Origin: Wurfbainia villosa
Lineage: Eukaryota > Streptophyta > Magnoliopsida > Zingiberales > Zingiberaceae
Length of the DNA stretch: 64,000 nucleotides
Direction: 5' to 3'
Assembly: GCA_025175895.1 (NCBI GenBank)
Contig: CM046003.1
Coordinates: 28,789,245-28,853,244 of the forward strand
The position numbers were made by a program, and so were the translations under genes. The number at the start of each line of letters is the position of its first letter. Within the stretch, counting starts at the first letter, position 1. Shown here one piece after another: positions 15,391 through 26,935 of the stretch. Under the pieces are notes generated by a model, which was not told where the DNA came from, ran no database searches, and saw only the letters and a list, made by a program, of their open reading frames with translations.

Positions 15391-16078
15391 TGTAACACCC
15401 CCCTAGTCTTTCCACTCTCTACTAGGGGAGATGTCACTACTTTACTGTCTTATTCTTAAATTCATGCAATATACTAACGCAATATGCTAACAACTAAAAT
15501 GATCATAAGGACCTTGACATCACTTAAATAATAACCATTTCAAGATCTTCACATGACATGCAAGTTTTAAGACTAACCCAACATGACTCTAGCATTCTTT
15601 GGTCTCAACCATAAGCAATCCAGTTGAACTTCAACAATATAAAAAAAACAACTAGAAACTTAAAATATGGGTTAGACATCTGCACTTAGGATCTTTTATT
15701 TCCACAGTTCCGTCGCCACACACACCAAGCACTTCGTCCGCTATGCCACCTCACTGAAACTTTTCTTTACATTTATCTGCAATATAAGGAAATGCAAACT
15801 ATAAGCAATAACGCTTAGTAAGTACTTTCTATGCTCACAAAAACATACAACGTATGAAATCATGCAACTAATTCTCTTACCCTTGATACATTGATACACA
15901 TGCAAGCATAACTGGAAATCATAACTCTGATTATATGTCTCTTGTATAAACCATGCTCTTAAGTATTTTAAAACTTGTAAACAGTGTATCTGAACTGGAA
16001 TGATTAACTTTAAAAACTTTTACTTATACTTATACTAATACTTCAAAATAATAATCATCCTGGATATGGGCCTGGCAT
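15391..16078 (-). repeat. 5' LTR of gypsy A, truncated
   Basis: Copy of 155-844 with few differences. It stops at 16078 where the LTR of family C begins (TGTCACGCC at 16079). The missing 1.4 kb is not found further along in this window, so the right-hand side of the nest has been rearranged. Confidence 0.88.
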
Positions 16079-16136
16079 TGTCACGCCACGAGAACATGCT
16101 GAGCTGAAAATCAAACGGACGGCATCTCCCCTGTAC

Positions 16137-17363
16137 TGTTGGGGATCGAAAGGCCGGCTAGAGGGGGTGAATAGCCCTCTTACGTTGCGTGGTGGAATTC
16201 TCTCGTTCGTTTGTTCGTCTACACAATCGTTAGCGCAAGCGGAAGCATAAACAATAAAGACAAGGCAATAAACGAAAATACAAACGCTAACAAAGGAGAT
16301 GTAACGTGGTTCACGGCTACACCGCTAATCCACGGTCCGATTCATCCAAGGTGAATCACTCCTTCAAAGCCAATCACTATTGGTCTCTCCTTTGCACTAA
16401 GCTAGGTGGAGGTAACCTTTACAATCAAGATCACTCTTCTTACAAATATAATGGAGTAAAAGCAAGTAAGAAGAGTTTAGAGCTTGTGGGGCACTTGGAT
16501 GGTCGTTTGGAGTAAGAGCATTAGCCTCCCAAAGCCCCACTCCCTCTCTTTTTATAGAGAGGAAGATTTTCTTCCCGTTGGCCGCCACGATCGACTCTCC
16601 TTTGGCGGTCGGCGCCACCACTCTGGCGACCTCCAGAACACGTCGGATCCGGGCCGTTGTAGTCAACGGAACACTTAGCGATCGGATGGACCTCATCGAT
16701 CATTCTTTGCCTCCATCGTCGCGCCCGATCGACTCTGGCGGTTCCAACCCTCTTGATCGGTCATTGCGCCCGGTCGGATGTGTCTTCTTGTCGGCCACAT
16801 ATCGATCGGATGCGCTAAACCAACGGTCGAACTATATTCGACTCGGGCGATCATTTATTACATGGCGGTCGGACTAGTGCCGTGTGAAACTCAAACTTAA
16901 CATAAGTTTGAGCTTCCGGTCGGGTAAACCTTAACCCTTGCGGTCAAGTCTCGACACTCGGCCATTGGCCAAGTTCACCTAATGAGCTACTTACATTTCA
17001 CTCATTCTCTCATCTCACTCGAAGTCCCTCGCGAAGCTCTCTTCGTTCGGCCCGTCCCTCGGCGGCATCGGCGCCGCGACTGCGCAATGCTCCTTCGGCG
17101 TCTCTTGCCTCGAGTCTGCTTCCTTGGCTTCACTTCAAGTCATCTCGTCGGCGGTCCCTCGGATGCTCCAAGCGCCGCGGCTTGCAAAGTCATCCTTCTC
17201 ACTCTCAGGACCGAGGTTGTGAGGGTGAACCCGCCAAGGCTCCATGTGCGAATTACTAAGTTCTGCAAGACTCCAACGTACATATCAAATAACAATACCA
17301 ACTTAACTTAAACTCTTTGCCACACACATCAAAACCTTATCATGGCAAAAGATTGCCCTAACA
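16137..17363 (-). repeat. 3' LTR of TRG-1
   Basis: 1227 bp, TGTTGGGGATCG to GATTGCCCTAACA. It carries the motif GGCCGGCTAGAGGGGGTGAA near its left end, shared with all TRG elements. The stretch about 16570-17080 differs from the right LTR far more than the rest does, and the differences sit where the right copy has CAGTCGACTG palindromes. Confidence 0.92.
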
Positions 17364-18142
17364 ATCTCCCCCTTTTTGATGTGTGACAATCCGTTTAAGT
17401 TAGGTAAAACATTTGATATAAATTCTAAGGTAAGAAAGCATGTAAACATAAACATGATATAGCAACATGCAACTCCCCCTTAATCCATGAAACTCCCCAT
17501 ATAAATTTCTCCCCCTATCACAATTAACTTAAACATAATCATTTCTCCCCCTTTGACACCATCAAAAATATTAATACTAAGTTATAAACTCATGGTATCA
17601 AGTATAAAGAGAAACACACATTAAAATCAGTCAAAACCTGATAAAATCAGGTTATCTTGTTCATATCCATCAATGATCACTATCGATGGCGTTGGATTGG
17701 CACAAAGGAAACCGAATTTCTGATTTTCTGGATGAATTTCAGAAATGCATTAAAAAATCCAGAAAATTCGAAAAATCATGAAATTTGGGGAACATATTTC
17801 TTGTAAGTATATCTATCAATGAAAAATAGTTTTTCAAGAAAAATCATTATATTTTCCTAGATTTGCCAAAATTCCAAAAGCTTTAAAAACCACTAGTTTT
17901 TGAGCATGTTAGTATCCATTTTAACACCTAGTTTTGTATCCAATTGTTTCAAAACATGAATACACAGATTTTAAAGTAAGAAATTGTTTTGAAAATATAT
18001 GAAATATCCAACCATGATCTTTGGGCAATATATCTATGAATTAAACATAAGTCTTCCTTATGATTGGTCTATTATTGCTATTTTGATACTTTAAATGGCC
18101 ATCTAAATGCCATAGGCATTAGTGGACATTAGTATCATCCTA

Positions 18143-18198
18143 ACATCTCACTCATGCTATGTTTTCAATCATGGTAGCCTATTGTGAGTGTGAGATGT
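18143..18198 (-). other. Inverted repeat III of TRG-1
   Basis: Arms ACATCTCAC (18143-18151) and GTGAGATGT (18190-18198), 9 perfect pairs around a 38-nt loop. The same position in TRG-2, TRG-3 and TRG-4 has equivalent arms. Possible RNA hairpin. Confidence 0.7.
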
Positions 18199-18561
18199 AT
18201 CCTAGAGGGTATTTGTATATACTTAACCATTATATTCATGCAATTCTATCAAGGTTAAGTATCAACCTAACAATCCTCATGATCATAAAGACATATATTA
18301 AATAATTTCACATTATGATCATGAAACAAGTGTATCCATCAATTTATAATCATGCATTATATCACGATAATAAACAAGGTATCACCTAAAGCAAGATTTA
18401 AACCTATTTCACATGATTATGTGCCAAATATCAAAATTATAAATCATGATTGCAAACATACATAGCAATTTCATTAAATATCATGATTTAAGCATTATTA
18501 ACTATTTATAGGCACGTTATCATCACCTAACACTATTTAAAAATATTGTCCCGCCATCCTA

Positions 18562-18604
18562 AGTCAACCAAAATATGATATATGTCAATTGCATATGGTT
18601 GACT
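18562..18604 (-). other. Inverted repeat II of TRG-1
   Basis: Arms AGTCAACCA and TGGTTGACT, 9 pairs, just downstream of the gag stop. TRG-2 has the same arms, and TRG-3 and TRG-4 have different but again complementary arms at this place. Confidence 0.65.
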
Positions 18605-18618
18605 ACCCTAGGGTTATC

Positions 18619-20336
18619 CTAACCCTTAAGGATGGATTTTGGAACCCAAAATAAGTTCTTGCCTATGGGGTTCACTAGATACTCCTTGGGGATCCATTTC
18701 CTAGCAATTATCTTCTTCTTATCTTGTCCCCTAGCTATTAGGCATTTATAGGCCTTTTCATTTTTTTTTCTTTGTATCCTAGGCCCTTTTTGTTAAAGCT
18801 AGCTCTTTGGCTCCCTATAATCATATTCAATGTATTTGAGCCAATAGTGAATTTTTCTAAGGCTTTTGTCAAATAGTCTACCTTTTCCCTTAATGCCCTA
18901 TTTTCTTCTATGCATGCATCATTTACATCTAATGGCATGTAATTATCATGTGAGCAAGCATCATCATTATCATCATTAACACATGCTTTTTCTAGTTTTT
19001 GTTCTAAATCCTTAATTTGTTCAAGCATGCATTTGTTCTTTTTCTTGGCTCTAAATAAGTCCTTAGTGAGACTAGAAATCATGGACATAATTTGTTTAGG
19101 GGGTAGAATAGTTACCTCACTTACCAAGTCCTCTTCTTCGCATGAGGATGTAGAGGAGGCTACCCCTTCACTTGAGCTCTCTCCACTTGAGCTTGATTCT
19201 TCATTTTCGGTGGAGGAGCAATCAAAGTCGTCGAAGGCCATTAGAGCAAGGTTGGTGATGAAAGCGTTCTCTTCTTTCGATGATGATGAAGAGGATGAGG
19301 AAGGGTCATCCCATGTCTTGGCCTTGAATGCTTTGGCCTTCCCCTTTTCCTTTGCCTTCTTTTCTTCTTCCTTTTTCTTCTTGCTACCCTTTTTCTTCTT
19401 CTTTTCTTCTTTCTTTCTCTTCTCCTTCTTGCTTTTGTTCAAGAGGGGACAATTATCCCTTATGTGTCCCTCTCCTTGGCAATTGTAGCAAATGATTTTC
19501 CCCCTTGGTCTTCTATTCCTATCATTAGATTTATTAAAATGAAAACCCTTTAAAGCACGCCTTACCCTCCTTACCATATACGCTTCTTCCGTGCTATCCA
19601 TGGAGGAGGAGGAGGATGATTCATCATCGGAGGAGGAGGGGATCTCTATCTTCTTCTTCCCCTTGTTTGCCAAGAATGCTACTCCTCTTGAAGGTTGGAT
19701 TTTTGGCTCTTCTTATATACCTTCAAGCCTTGTTTCATGAAGCTCCATGGTTGATAAGAATTCCTCCAAGGTATTTACTTCCAAGTTCTTGGAGATGTAG
19801 AACGAATCCACCATAGAGCTCCATCTTGAAGACCGGGGAAAGGCATCTATGGCCTTCATTACTATATCCCAGTTGGAGAGCTTTTCACCTACACTTGTTA
19901 AACCGGTTAGTATTTCCTTAAATCTAGAGTGTAGGGATTTTACCTTCTCTCCCTTTTCAAGTTTGATATTGGACAATTGGGAGCGAAGAACATCTCTCCT
20001 TGCTAGCTTTGCCTCGGATGTGCCTTCATGGATTTCTATTAGTTTCTCCCACATTTCCTTGGCGCTAGCACACTCTCCTATCCTATTGACTTCTTGTTGA
20101 GGGAGGACATTGTATAGATGGTGCTTGACTTTTGAGTTTGCAAGGTGCTCCTCTCTTTGCCTCTTGGTCCATCTTGACTTTTCTATTGGCTTCCCCTCTT
20201 CATCCCTAGGCAAAACGAAACCGGATTCCATTGTAATCATAATATCAAAATCCGTTTCAAAAAATACCTCCATTCGCTTTTTCCACCAAGCGAATTCTCC
20301 TTCAAACTTCGTTGGGTGGATGTTTGAGCCGGCCAT
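18619..20336 (-). pseudogene. TRG-1 gag, one stop and one frameshift
   Basis: Copia-type gag starting MAGSNIHPTKFEGEFAWWKK at 20336, 48 nt after the primer site. The N-terminal half (to 19713) is the capsid-like DUF4219/UBN2 region. An in-frame TAA at about 19713-19715 interrupts it, and the same frame resumes to 18738. That second part has one CCHC knuckle (CYNCQGEGHIRDNC), a very long Lys/Glu-rich tract, Ser/Asp-rich acidic stretches and a predicted coiled coil near FRAKKKNKCMLEQIKDLEQK. After a frameshift near 18745 the conserved tail IPKEYLVNPIGKNLFWVPKS can still be read to a stop at 18619-18621. Gag normally builds the particle that packages the RNA. Non-functional here unless recoded. 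Confidence 0.85.
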
Positions 20337-20384
20337 TTTGAATGTTGCTTGTTGTGGCGGTTAGTCCTCGACAAGCTTTCCTTG

Positions 20385-20396
20385 GCTCTGATACCA
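20385..20396 (-). other. Primer binding site of TRG-1
   Basis: Minus-strand TGGTATCAGAGC, 2 bp from the 5' LTR. The 40-odd nt leader between it and gag contains GGACTAACCGCC (with one variation), shared by the TRG elements. Confidence 0.9.
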
Positions 20397-20567
20397 CTTG
20401 TTGGGGATCGAACAGCCGGCTAGAGGGGGGTGAATAGCCCTCTTATGTTGTGTGGTGGAATTCTCTCGTTCGTTTGCTCATCTACACAATCGTTAGCGCA
20501 AGCGGAAGCATAAACAATAAAGACAAGGTAATAAACGAAAATACAAACGCTAACAAAGGAGATGTAA

Positions 20568-20597
20568 CGTGGTTCACGGCTACGCCGCTAATCCACG
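20568..20597 (-). other. Layered hairpin I of TRG-1 (transcribed LTR part)
   Basis: Outer arms CGTGG and CCACG enclose an inner stem CGGC-TAC-GCCG. The same outer arms with a different inner stem occur in TRG-3 and TRG-4. It lies downstream of the TATA motif, so it would be in the RNA leader. Confidence 0.65.
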
Positions 20598-20811
20598 GTC
20601 CGATTCGTCCAAGGTGAATCACTCCTTCAAAGCCAATCACTATTGGTCTCTCCTTTGCACTAAGCTAGGTGGAGGTAACCTTTACAATCAAGATCACTCT
20701 TCTTACAAATAGAATGGAGTAAAAGCAAGTAAGAAGAGTTTAGAGCTTGTGGGGCACTTGGATGGTCGTTTGGAGTAAGAGCATTAGCCTCCCAAAGCCC
20801 TACTCCCTCTC

Positions 20812-20819
20812 TTTTTATA
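20812..20819 (-). promoter_or_regulatory. TATA box of TRG-1 5' LTR
   Basis: Minus-strand TATAAAAA, with the same motif at 16549-16556 in the 3' LTR. About 410 bp lie between it and the inner end of the LTR, which would form R and U5. Confidence 0.6.
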
Positions 20820-22894
20820 GAGAGGAAGATTTTCTTCTCGTTGGCCACCACCAGTCGACTGCTTCCCTTTGGCAGTCGACTGCCTCCACTACAATTGCTT
20901 CCGAACACGTCGGATCTCGACCGTTGTAGTACTTGGTAGTCGACTGATGGACCTCATCGCCATTCACGCCTCCGTAATCGATGCCCGATCGGCTCACGAA
21001 TGGTTCATGGCCAAAAACCCTTCGATCGGCCGATCATCTGATGGTCTTGGCAAATGCCCACATGCGATCGACGCCTTAAACCAACCAATCGAATAAACTT
21101 AACATAAGTTTGACCTTCCGGCGGTCGGGTAAACCTTAACCCTTGCGGTCAAGTCTCCGACACTCAGCCATTTGGCCAAGATCACCTAATGAGCTACTTA
21201 CATTTCACTCATTCTCTCATCTCACTCAAAGTCCCTCGCCGAAGCTCTCTTCGTTCGTGACCACGTCCCTCGGCAGCATCAGGCGCACGGCTCTGCAATG
21301 CTCCTTCGCGTCTCTTGCCTCCGAAGTCTGCTTCCTTGGCTTCACTTCAAGTCATCTCGTCCGGCGGTCCCTCGGATGCTCCAAGCGCACGGCTTCCGCA
21401 AAGTCATCCTTCATTGACTCAAGGACCGAGGTTGTGAGGGTGAACCCGCTAAGGCTCCATGTGTGAATTACTAAGTCCTGCAAGTCTCCAACGCACATAT
21501 CAAATAACAATACCAACCTAACTTAAACCTTTTGCCACACACATCAAAACCTTATCATGGCAAGAGATTGCCCTAACATGTACGTGACAACATTTCGGGT
21601 TAATACAAGGCCCGTAGGCCTACAATAACAACAACACATATAAAAATATAACCAATCCACAACAACATAACAAACTAACTACAACAAATACACAGCGGAA
21701 ATGATACAACAATAATACAATCCCACACATGCATACCGGTATGACTAACACATCACAACAATATGAAACCTCGATAAAATCTGAATATACAACATAGTAC
21801 ATCACGCAAACTCCAAATACAATACACAACGGACGAAAAGCCCAAAACAAACACGGGAGCCTCAGAGGTGAGATGAAATGTCAGCCAGTGGTGCTCTAAG
21901 CTGTTACGAAGTCTTCTACCTGTTACCTGGGCAACAGAAAAACCCAGGGTCCATGGTGGTGGTGAGTAAAACTCAGCAGGTAATAGAAAAACATGTATAT
22001 ATGTAATATCACATGTATTTCAACAACATAAACTAGAGGTACAATAGGTATATCAGCATAGTATATAAATACAAACATATACCGTCTAACCAAATGAACA
22101 ACGTAAAATGCAGACATACTTGAAGTCTGCTATGTAATCCTGATCCAACTTGAACATATATCCAACATATATATAACAGGAAGAGTAAGATCAACTCACT
22201 ATATACTCAAACTATAGGTCAAGGTATCTAATGGTCTGTCCAAACATATACCAGTACCCGACACAACCGTATAATATATGCAAGAAACATGCATGAATAT
22301 GATGTACAACCAAATGCAGCAAGCATAATACAATCAAGTGCAACATCACAATAAGCATATATATATATAGACTGCATCTATATATATATATATATATACA
22401 TGCATATATGTATATATATATGGTAATATGCAAAGCGCCATCAGATACGACAATGCAGCATGCATGGTCATGACTGCTCACCCCTACTCGCTACCACGAC
22501 CCCAGTGTGGCCTAGGTGGCACGACATGACAACTGTCCCAACTCACACCAACCACTGCTATAAAGTGGTCGAGTGGGCAGTATGATCAAGTAGCATATGA
22601 GCATAAAGAGCTCGCTACACAATGGGGGTCCCTGCTGCTGGCCACTTCGACTAACACTACTAATGAGTGGTCGAGTATCACGCACCCAGGACAACTGCAC
22701 GCAACTCCAACTACCACCGTCTATAGTGGTAGAGTGTGGCATAACAGATGCTCTGCCCTCACACCACTTACTCCTCGGGGAGTTCTCTGGGAGGCAAGAT
22801 GACTGACGACTCTCTCAACCCCAAGGGAGACTACGTCGTCAGAATGCATGAAAATGACATGAGTATGCTGTCACACGTATAACCATCTACCACA

Positions 22895-23250
22895 GACTCT
22901 CTGTTCAGCAAAGAGTCGTACCCATCTGATCAATACACTCTCTAACCTGTAGAGAGTCGTACTCAACTAATCGACGAACTCTCTATCCTGTAGAGAGTCG
23001 TACTCAACTGATCATAACTCTCTATCCAATAGAGAGTCGTACTCAACTTGTCGATGCACTCTCTATCCTGTAGAGAGTCGTACTCGACTGATCATAACTC
23101 TCTCTCTAATAGAGAGTCGTACTCAACAGATTGACAGACTCTCTATCCTGTAGAGAGTCGTACTCAACTGTTCATAACTCTCTATCCATTAGAGAGTCAT
23201 ACTCAACTGGTCGACGCACTCTCTATCCTGTAGAGAGTCGTACTCGACTA
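22895..23250. repeat. Array of nine short hairpins in family C LTR
   Basis: Consecutive units, roughly 40 bp apart, each made of an inverted repeat of the form CTCTCTA-TCCTG-TAGAGAG followed by TCGTACTCAACTGATCA-like spacer. Loops alternate between TCCTG and TCCAA/TCCAT types, so a double unit of about 80 bp is also visible. The first member is GACTCT...AGAGTC. A second copy of the array is at 25530-25880. Confidence 0.9.
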
Positions 23251-24968
23251 ATCATATCAAGCTAGGACCACCGGTCCGTAGCGACACACTAATCACCCTT
23301 CACTTAACCATTACACAACACATGGTTGGTAACAAGTATGCAACATACGGGTATTGGAAATAAATCCTACGTTTAGGGTATTACCTACCCATAGATGACC
23401 TTTTTGCCAATTTATAAATTGGGTCATCACCCGTACTGACATTTACACCCTACTAAACATCTAAGCCAATTTACATCACATCTATAACTCCTAAATCATG
23501 ATAGGGTATATGTGATATCAACAATTGAGCATAAATACATCCAACGATAAGTTCAAGCATAAGATAATAAGAGCAGGGTCAAGATAATATGAACACCTAA
23601 CATGCTCATATTTATGACTAAATCTGAATGCATTAAAACTACCTAACCAGGGTAGGAATTACCCACCTGCTACAAAGATTCCTCTGAGAAGCTCCACATC
23701 CAAAAGATTATTCCGAATCAAGGTCCAAGCTCCTTAATCTAATATGAAACAACCAGTTAATTGCAACTAACAAACCTCTACAGACATATCAATCTTAGTT
23801 CATCAACTACATAACTAAATAACAATCCAAGATCCTTACCAACATTCGAACCAAGATGTATACTTACCTTATGAAGCCTACCCAAATCTAGATCCCCAGC
23901 TCAACTACCATCACATGTACTCACAACATATCCCAATCAAGAACAATGCAAATCCATATACAACCCTACTGCACTAACCCAATGCATAGCTACAACACAT
24001 TCGAATCAAAGCTTACCTCATGAACAGGCGATCGGCGGTGAGAAGACGATGATATCAACAGATCAAGCTCAAGGCGATCTGCACAATAGAAATTCATGAC
24101 AAGGCATCGGATGGATCTGTCGCCCGCTGTGAACGAGGATATAATCGACTGTGAATGGATGCCCACCCAAACTGAACACTCAGAGATCTCTCGGCTGGAG
24201 GAATCCATAACAGCCTACAACAGGGGCGGCTGGAGGCTCTGGCTTCCAACGGGTCGACTGTCGAAAGGGTAAATCAGCTAGCCGACGAGGCAGGCGGTGA
24301 TGGGGCGGCTGTGGATCCAACTCGCGGCGGCAACGGCGAGACGACGGCGACAGTGCGACGATGATAGCAAGCTCGAATAGAGATCGGGCGAAGATAAAGC
24401 GGCGATCGACTAGATCGGGCGGAGATCGAACTGGATCGGCACCGACGGCAGCAGCCAATCCAACTCACGGTGGCAGCGATGTGGGGACAGTGAGAGCACG
24501 AGCGACGACGAGTGAGGCACAACAAGTTGGCTCGTCGGTGGTGGTGAGTGTGAGCACGAGGCGAAGAAGACGAGGCACGCGATCCGCCAGCTGCTCCGGT
24601 GATGCAAGCGGCCGACGGCGATGAGCACGGCAAGGAGTCGCGATCGAGAGAAAAGGGCGATGACGCGAAATCGAGAGGGAGAAGAGAAGAGGAACCGCGA
24701 GCGATCGGGAGAGAATGAAACGGCGAATGGAAATCGGGACTTAAAGGGCCGACTGATCTGGTTGAACTAGACCGAGTTTAACCTAAAGCTAACCTAGGTT
24801 AGCCCAATCACCTATTTAGACTTTAACCTTTCTCTCAAATGATCATATGAGCTCCTATTGAATCCAGAAAAATTTATGAAAATTCTTAAAAAATTCCACA
24901 ATATAATTCCCTTAATTAACAAGGGGTATTTTATTATTATTATTATTATTATTTCGTGGTATTTTATA

Positions 24969-25430
24969 TTCTCCCCCACTTATAAAAATTTGGTCCCCAA
25001 ATTTCATACTAACATGAAAAATTACTTCAAGCAAGTTTCCGAAAGGACCACATACCTTCCTCAAGTGAACAGCTGAGGCTATCGAGCTCAGATAGTATCT
25101 TCCAGCTCCCACATAGCCTCCTCATCGGTATGATGTTGTCATCCAACTTTTATGAGTCGGATGGTTTTGTCTCACTACTGTCACTCCTTACGACCAAGAA
25201 TTCACACCAAAATCTCCTCATAGGTCGCATTAGACTGAGGTAGAATCGAAACCCCTAATAACCCTCATCCGATGACGTGCACTAACTCCGCATCATGTTG
25301 GAAACTCTGTGGCCCCCAACAGCTGTCATTCCCCGACTTCCTCCCAGAACACAGGAGATCTACAGGGTCTACAGTATTGTGCCTCAGAAGAAGTCATCTA
25401 AATGGATGAGGGATAACTATTCTTATAGTT
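24969..25430 (-). other. Interior fragment of family C element
   Basis: Begins with the polypurine tract (minus-strand GTGGGGGAGAA) and runs 460 bp without an open frame. The first 40 bp resemble the matching part of element B (8630-8670). No protein similarity recognised. It is followed at 25431 by the end of another LTR copy, so nearly the whole interior is missing. Confidence 0.6.
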
Positions 25431-25468
25431 AAATTCCACTAAATAATTCCCTTAATTAACAAGGGGTA

Positions 25469-25499
<31 letters not shown>

Positions 25500-25514
25500 T
25501 TCGTGGTATTTTAC
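25431..25514 (-). repeat. Terminal fragment of a second C LTR
   Basis: Repeats the last 80 bp of the C LTR (AATTCCCTTAATTAACAAGG, an ATT run, then CGTGGTATTTTACA) but with a longer ATT run than at 24930. It ends in TACA, the expected terminus. Confidence 0.75.
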
Positions 25515-25973
25515 AAGGCCCGTAAAATATCAGCAAAGAGTCGTACCCATCTGATCAATACACTCTCTAACCTGTAAAGAGTCGTACTCAACTGATCGAC
25601 GAACTCTCTATCCTGTAGAAAGTCGTACTCAACTGATCATAACTCTATATCCAATAGAGAGTCGTACTCAACTGGTCGATGCACTCTCTATCCTGTAGAG
25701 AGTCGTACTCGACTGATCATAACTCTCTCTCCAATAGAGAGTCGTACTCAACAGATCGACGGACTCTTTATCCTGTAGAGAGTCGTACTCAACTGTTCAT
25801 AACTCTCTATCCATTAGAGAGTCATACTCAACTGGTCGATGCACTCTCTATCCTGTAGAGAGTCGTACTCGACTAATCATATCAAGCTAGGACCACTGGT
25901 CCGTAGCGATACACTAATCACCCTTCACTTAACCATTACACAACACATGGTTGGTAACAAGTATGCAACATAA
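25515..25973 (-). repeat. Rearranged C LTR fragment with hairpin array
   Basis: After a short AGGCCCGTA stretch, which also occurs at 21611, the sequence jumps to the equivalent of 22909 and follows the C LTR through the whole hairpin array up to 23350 (TATGCAACAT). It then switches to B-type sequence. Deletion and fusion junctions are at about 25524 and 25973. Confidence 0.8.
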
Positions 25974-26787
25974 ATCATGCCAGTACAGTCTCACATATAG
26001 GGTATGTAAGATAGAAATACGAAAGTATTGTACTTACCTGAATCTCCTACCCTGATATAGGAGCATGTGCCATACTATAAGAGATAAAGTCATCACCATA
26101 TACAAATATGAATCCTGTATGCATGGAAATCATATGCAACATCTAAGGCATCAATAAAAATGCAGCAAACACAATACAAATGCTATCCATGCAAAATGCA
26201 CGCCGTGCAAATGACATGGTCACCCCTGATGCCAGTCAGCCACCTCACACGCGATGGTGAAGCCGAGTGGGTAGGGCTATGACAACTGTGCACTCTGCCA
26301 TCACTGCTCCTGAGTGACCGAGTGGACAGGATGCTGTCAGAGTACACCTATCCTCCTGCCCCAAACAGAGTGGGGGAGCTAAGCTCTCATCTCCCAGTGT
26401 CATAGACCAGAGGAGGGATCCCTGCCCGCTACCACGCTGCCTCATCGCTACCCATGAGCGGACCAGCGGAGCCTGACAGAACAACTGCACACACCCTCCT
26501 AATGTACCACTAACCCATGAGTGGCAGCGTGTGCAGGTCATGTAACTGGCTACGGGCTCAACTATAAAGGAACCCCGTCCAGCCAGCATGCAATCATGCA
26601 AGATGGTGCATGATACTAAAGCATGTAAATCCAACTAAAATGCATAACCGAATAATATGCACAACCAATAAGTGCATATCCATGATCCGAGTAAAACAGG
26701 GAAAGTATAACCATAACCGATCAAATGCATGTATCAAGTAAGCACAAAAACATACTAGGCATATAAACATGAAAACTATCACAAGTA
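25974..26787 (-). repeat. B-type LTR fragment
   Basis: Matches 6102-6915 in the left LTR of element B with moderate divergence, then similarity ends near 26787. No LTR ends are included, so this is an internal fragment joined to C sequence. Confidence 0.85.
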
Positions 26788-26810
26788 CCAACCATGTGAG
26801 TAACGACGGG

Positions 26811-26913
26811 CCAACAGGTGCGACGGTCGTCGACCAATAGGGGTCGTCGAATTCCGCCAACAGGGGCGACGGTCGTCGACCAATAGGGGTCGCCGAATTT
26901 CGCCAACAGGGGC
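26811..26913. repeat. 46-bp tandem repeat, 2.2 copies
   Basis: Units 26811-26856 and 26857-26902 with a partial third. Each contains GACGGTCGTCGACC, with the near-palindrome GGTCG-T-CGACC, and the phrase CCAATAGGGGTCG. Confidence 0.9.
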
Positions 26914-26935
26914 TCGGTCATTACACAGAGTGTCT

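Larger units (their letters stand above)
17364..18618 (-). other. TRG-1 3' non-coding region
   Basis: 1.25 kb of AT-rich sequence from the polypurine tract to the gag stop. No open frame of note. It contains two inverted repeats that recur in the other TRG elements (18143-18198 and 18562-18604). Strongly similar to 38282-39556 in TRG-2. Confidence 0.8.
16137..21578 (-). mobile_element. TRG-1, gag-only LTR retrotransposon (TR-GAG type)
   Basis: 5442 bp, minus strand. LTRs at 16137-17363 and 20399-21578, primer site 20385-20396, polypurine tract 17364-17377 (minus-strand AAAAAGGGGGAGAT), and a perfect 5-bp target duplication TGTAC at 16132-16136 and 21579-21583. The interior codes only for a copia-type gag; there is no protease, integrase or reverse transcriptase. 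That matches the TR-GAG class of non-autonomous plant elements, mobilised by a pol from elsewhere. Its gag has a stop and a frameshift. Inserted near the left end of the family C LTR. Closely related to TRG-2. Confidence 0.93.
20399..21578 (-). repeat. 5' LTR of TRG-1
   Basis: 1180 bp, TGTTGGGGATCG to GATTGCCCTAACA, followed by TGTAC. It contains the promoter of the element (TATA motif 20812-20819) with CAGTCGACTG-type palindromes immediately upstream on the minus strand (20854, 20872 and 20939 regions). Confidence 0.92.
16079..24968 (-). repeat. LTR of gypsy-type family C, split by TRG-1
   Basis: Starts TGTCACGCCACGAGAACATG and ends CGTGGTATTTTATA, followed by a minus-strand polypurine tract (24969-24979), so it is the 3' LTR of a minus-strand element. 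Without the TRG-1 insertion it is about 3.4 kb. Termini resemble those of element B (TGTCACGCC and GGTATTTTACA), but the body differs, so B and C are related families. It contains a hairpin array (22895-23250), AT-rich microsatellites near 22355-22430 and an ATT run at 24930-24954. Open frames in the GC-rich part at 23990-24650 are not recognisable proteins. Confidence 0.8.

Noticed and set aside
22895..23250. Possible CRISPR array (short repeats with spacers)
   Set aside because: The spacers are themselves near-identical, the repeats are hairpins inside an LTR, and the genome is a plant's.
24274..24633. Overlapping open frames on both strands in a GC-rich block
   Set aside because: GC-rich LTR sequence lacks stops by composition. 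No recognisable domain on either strand.
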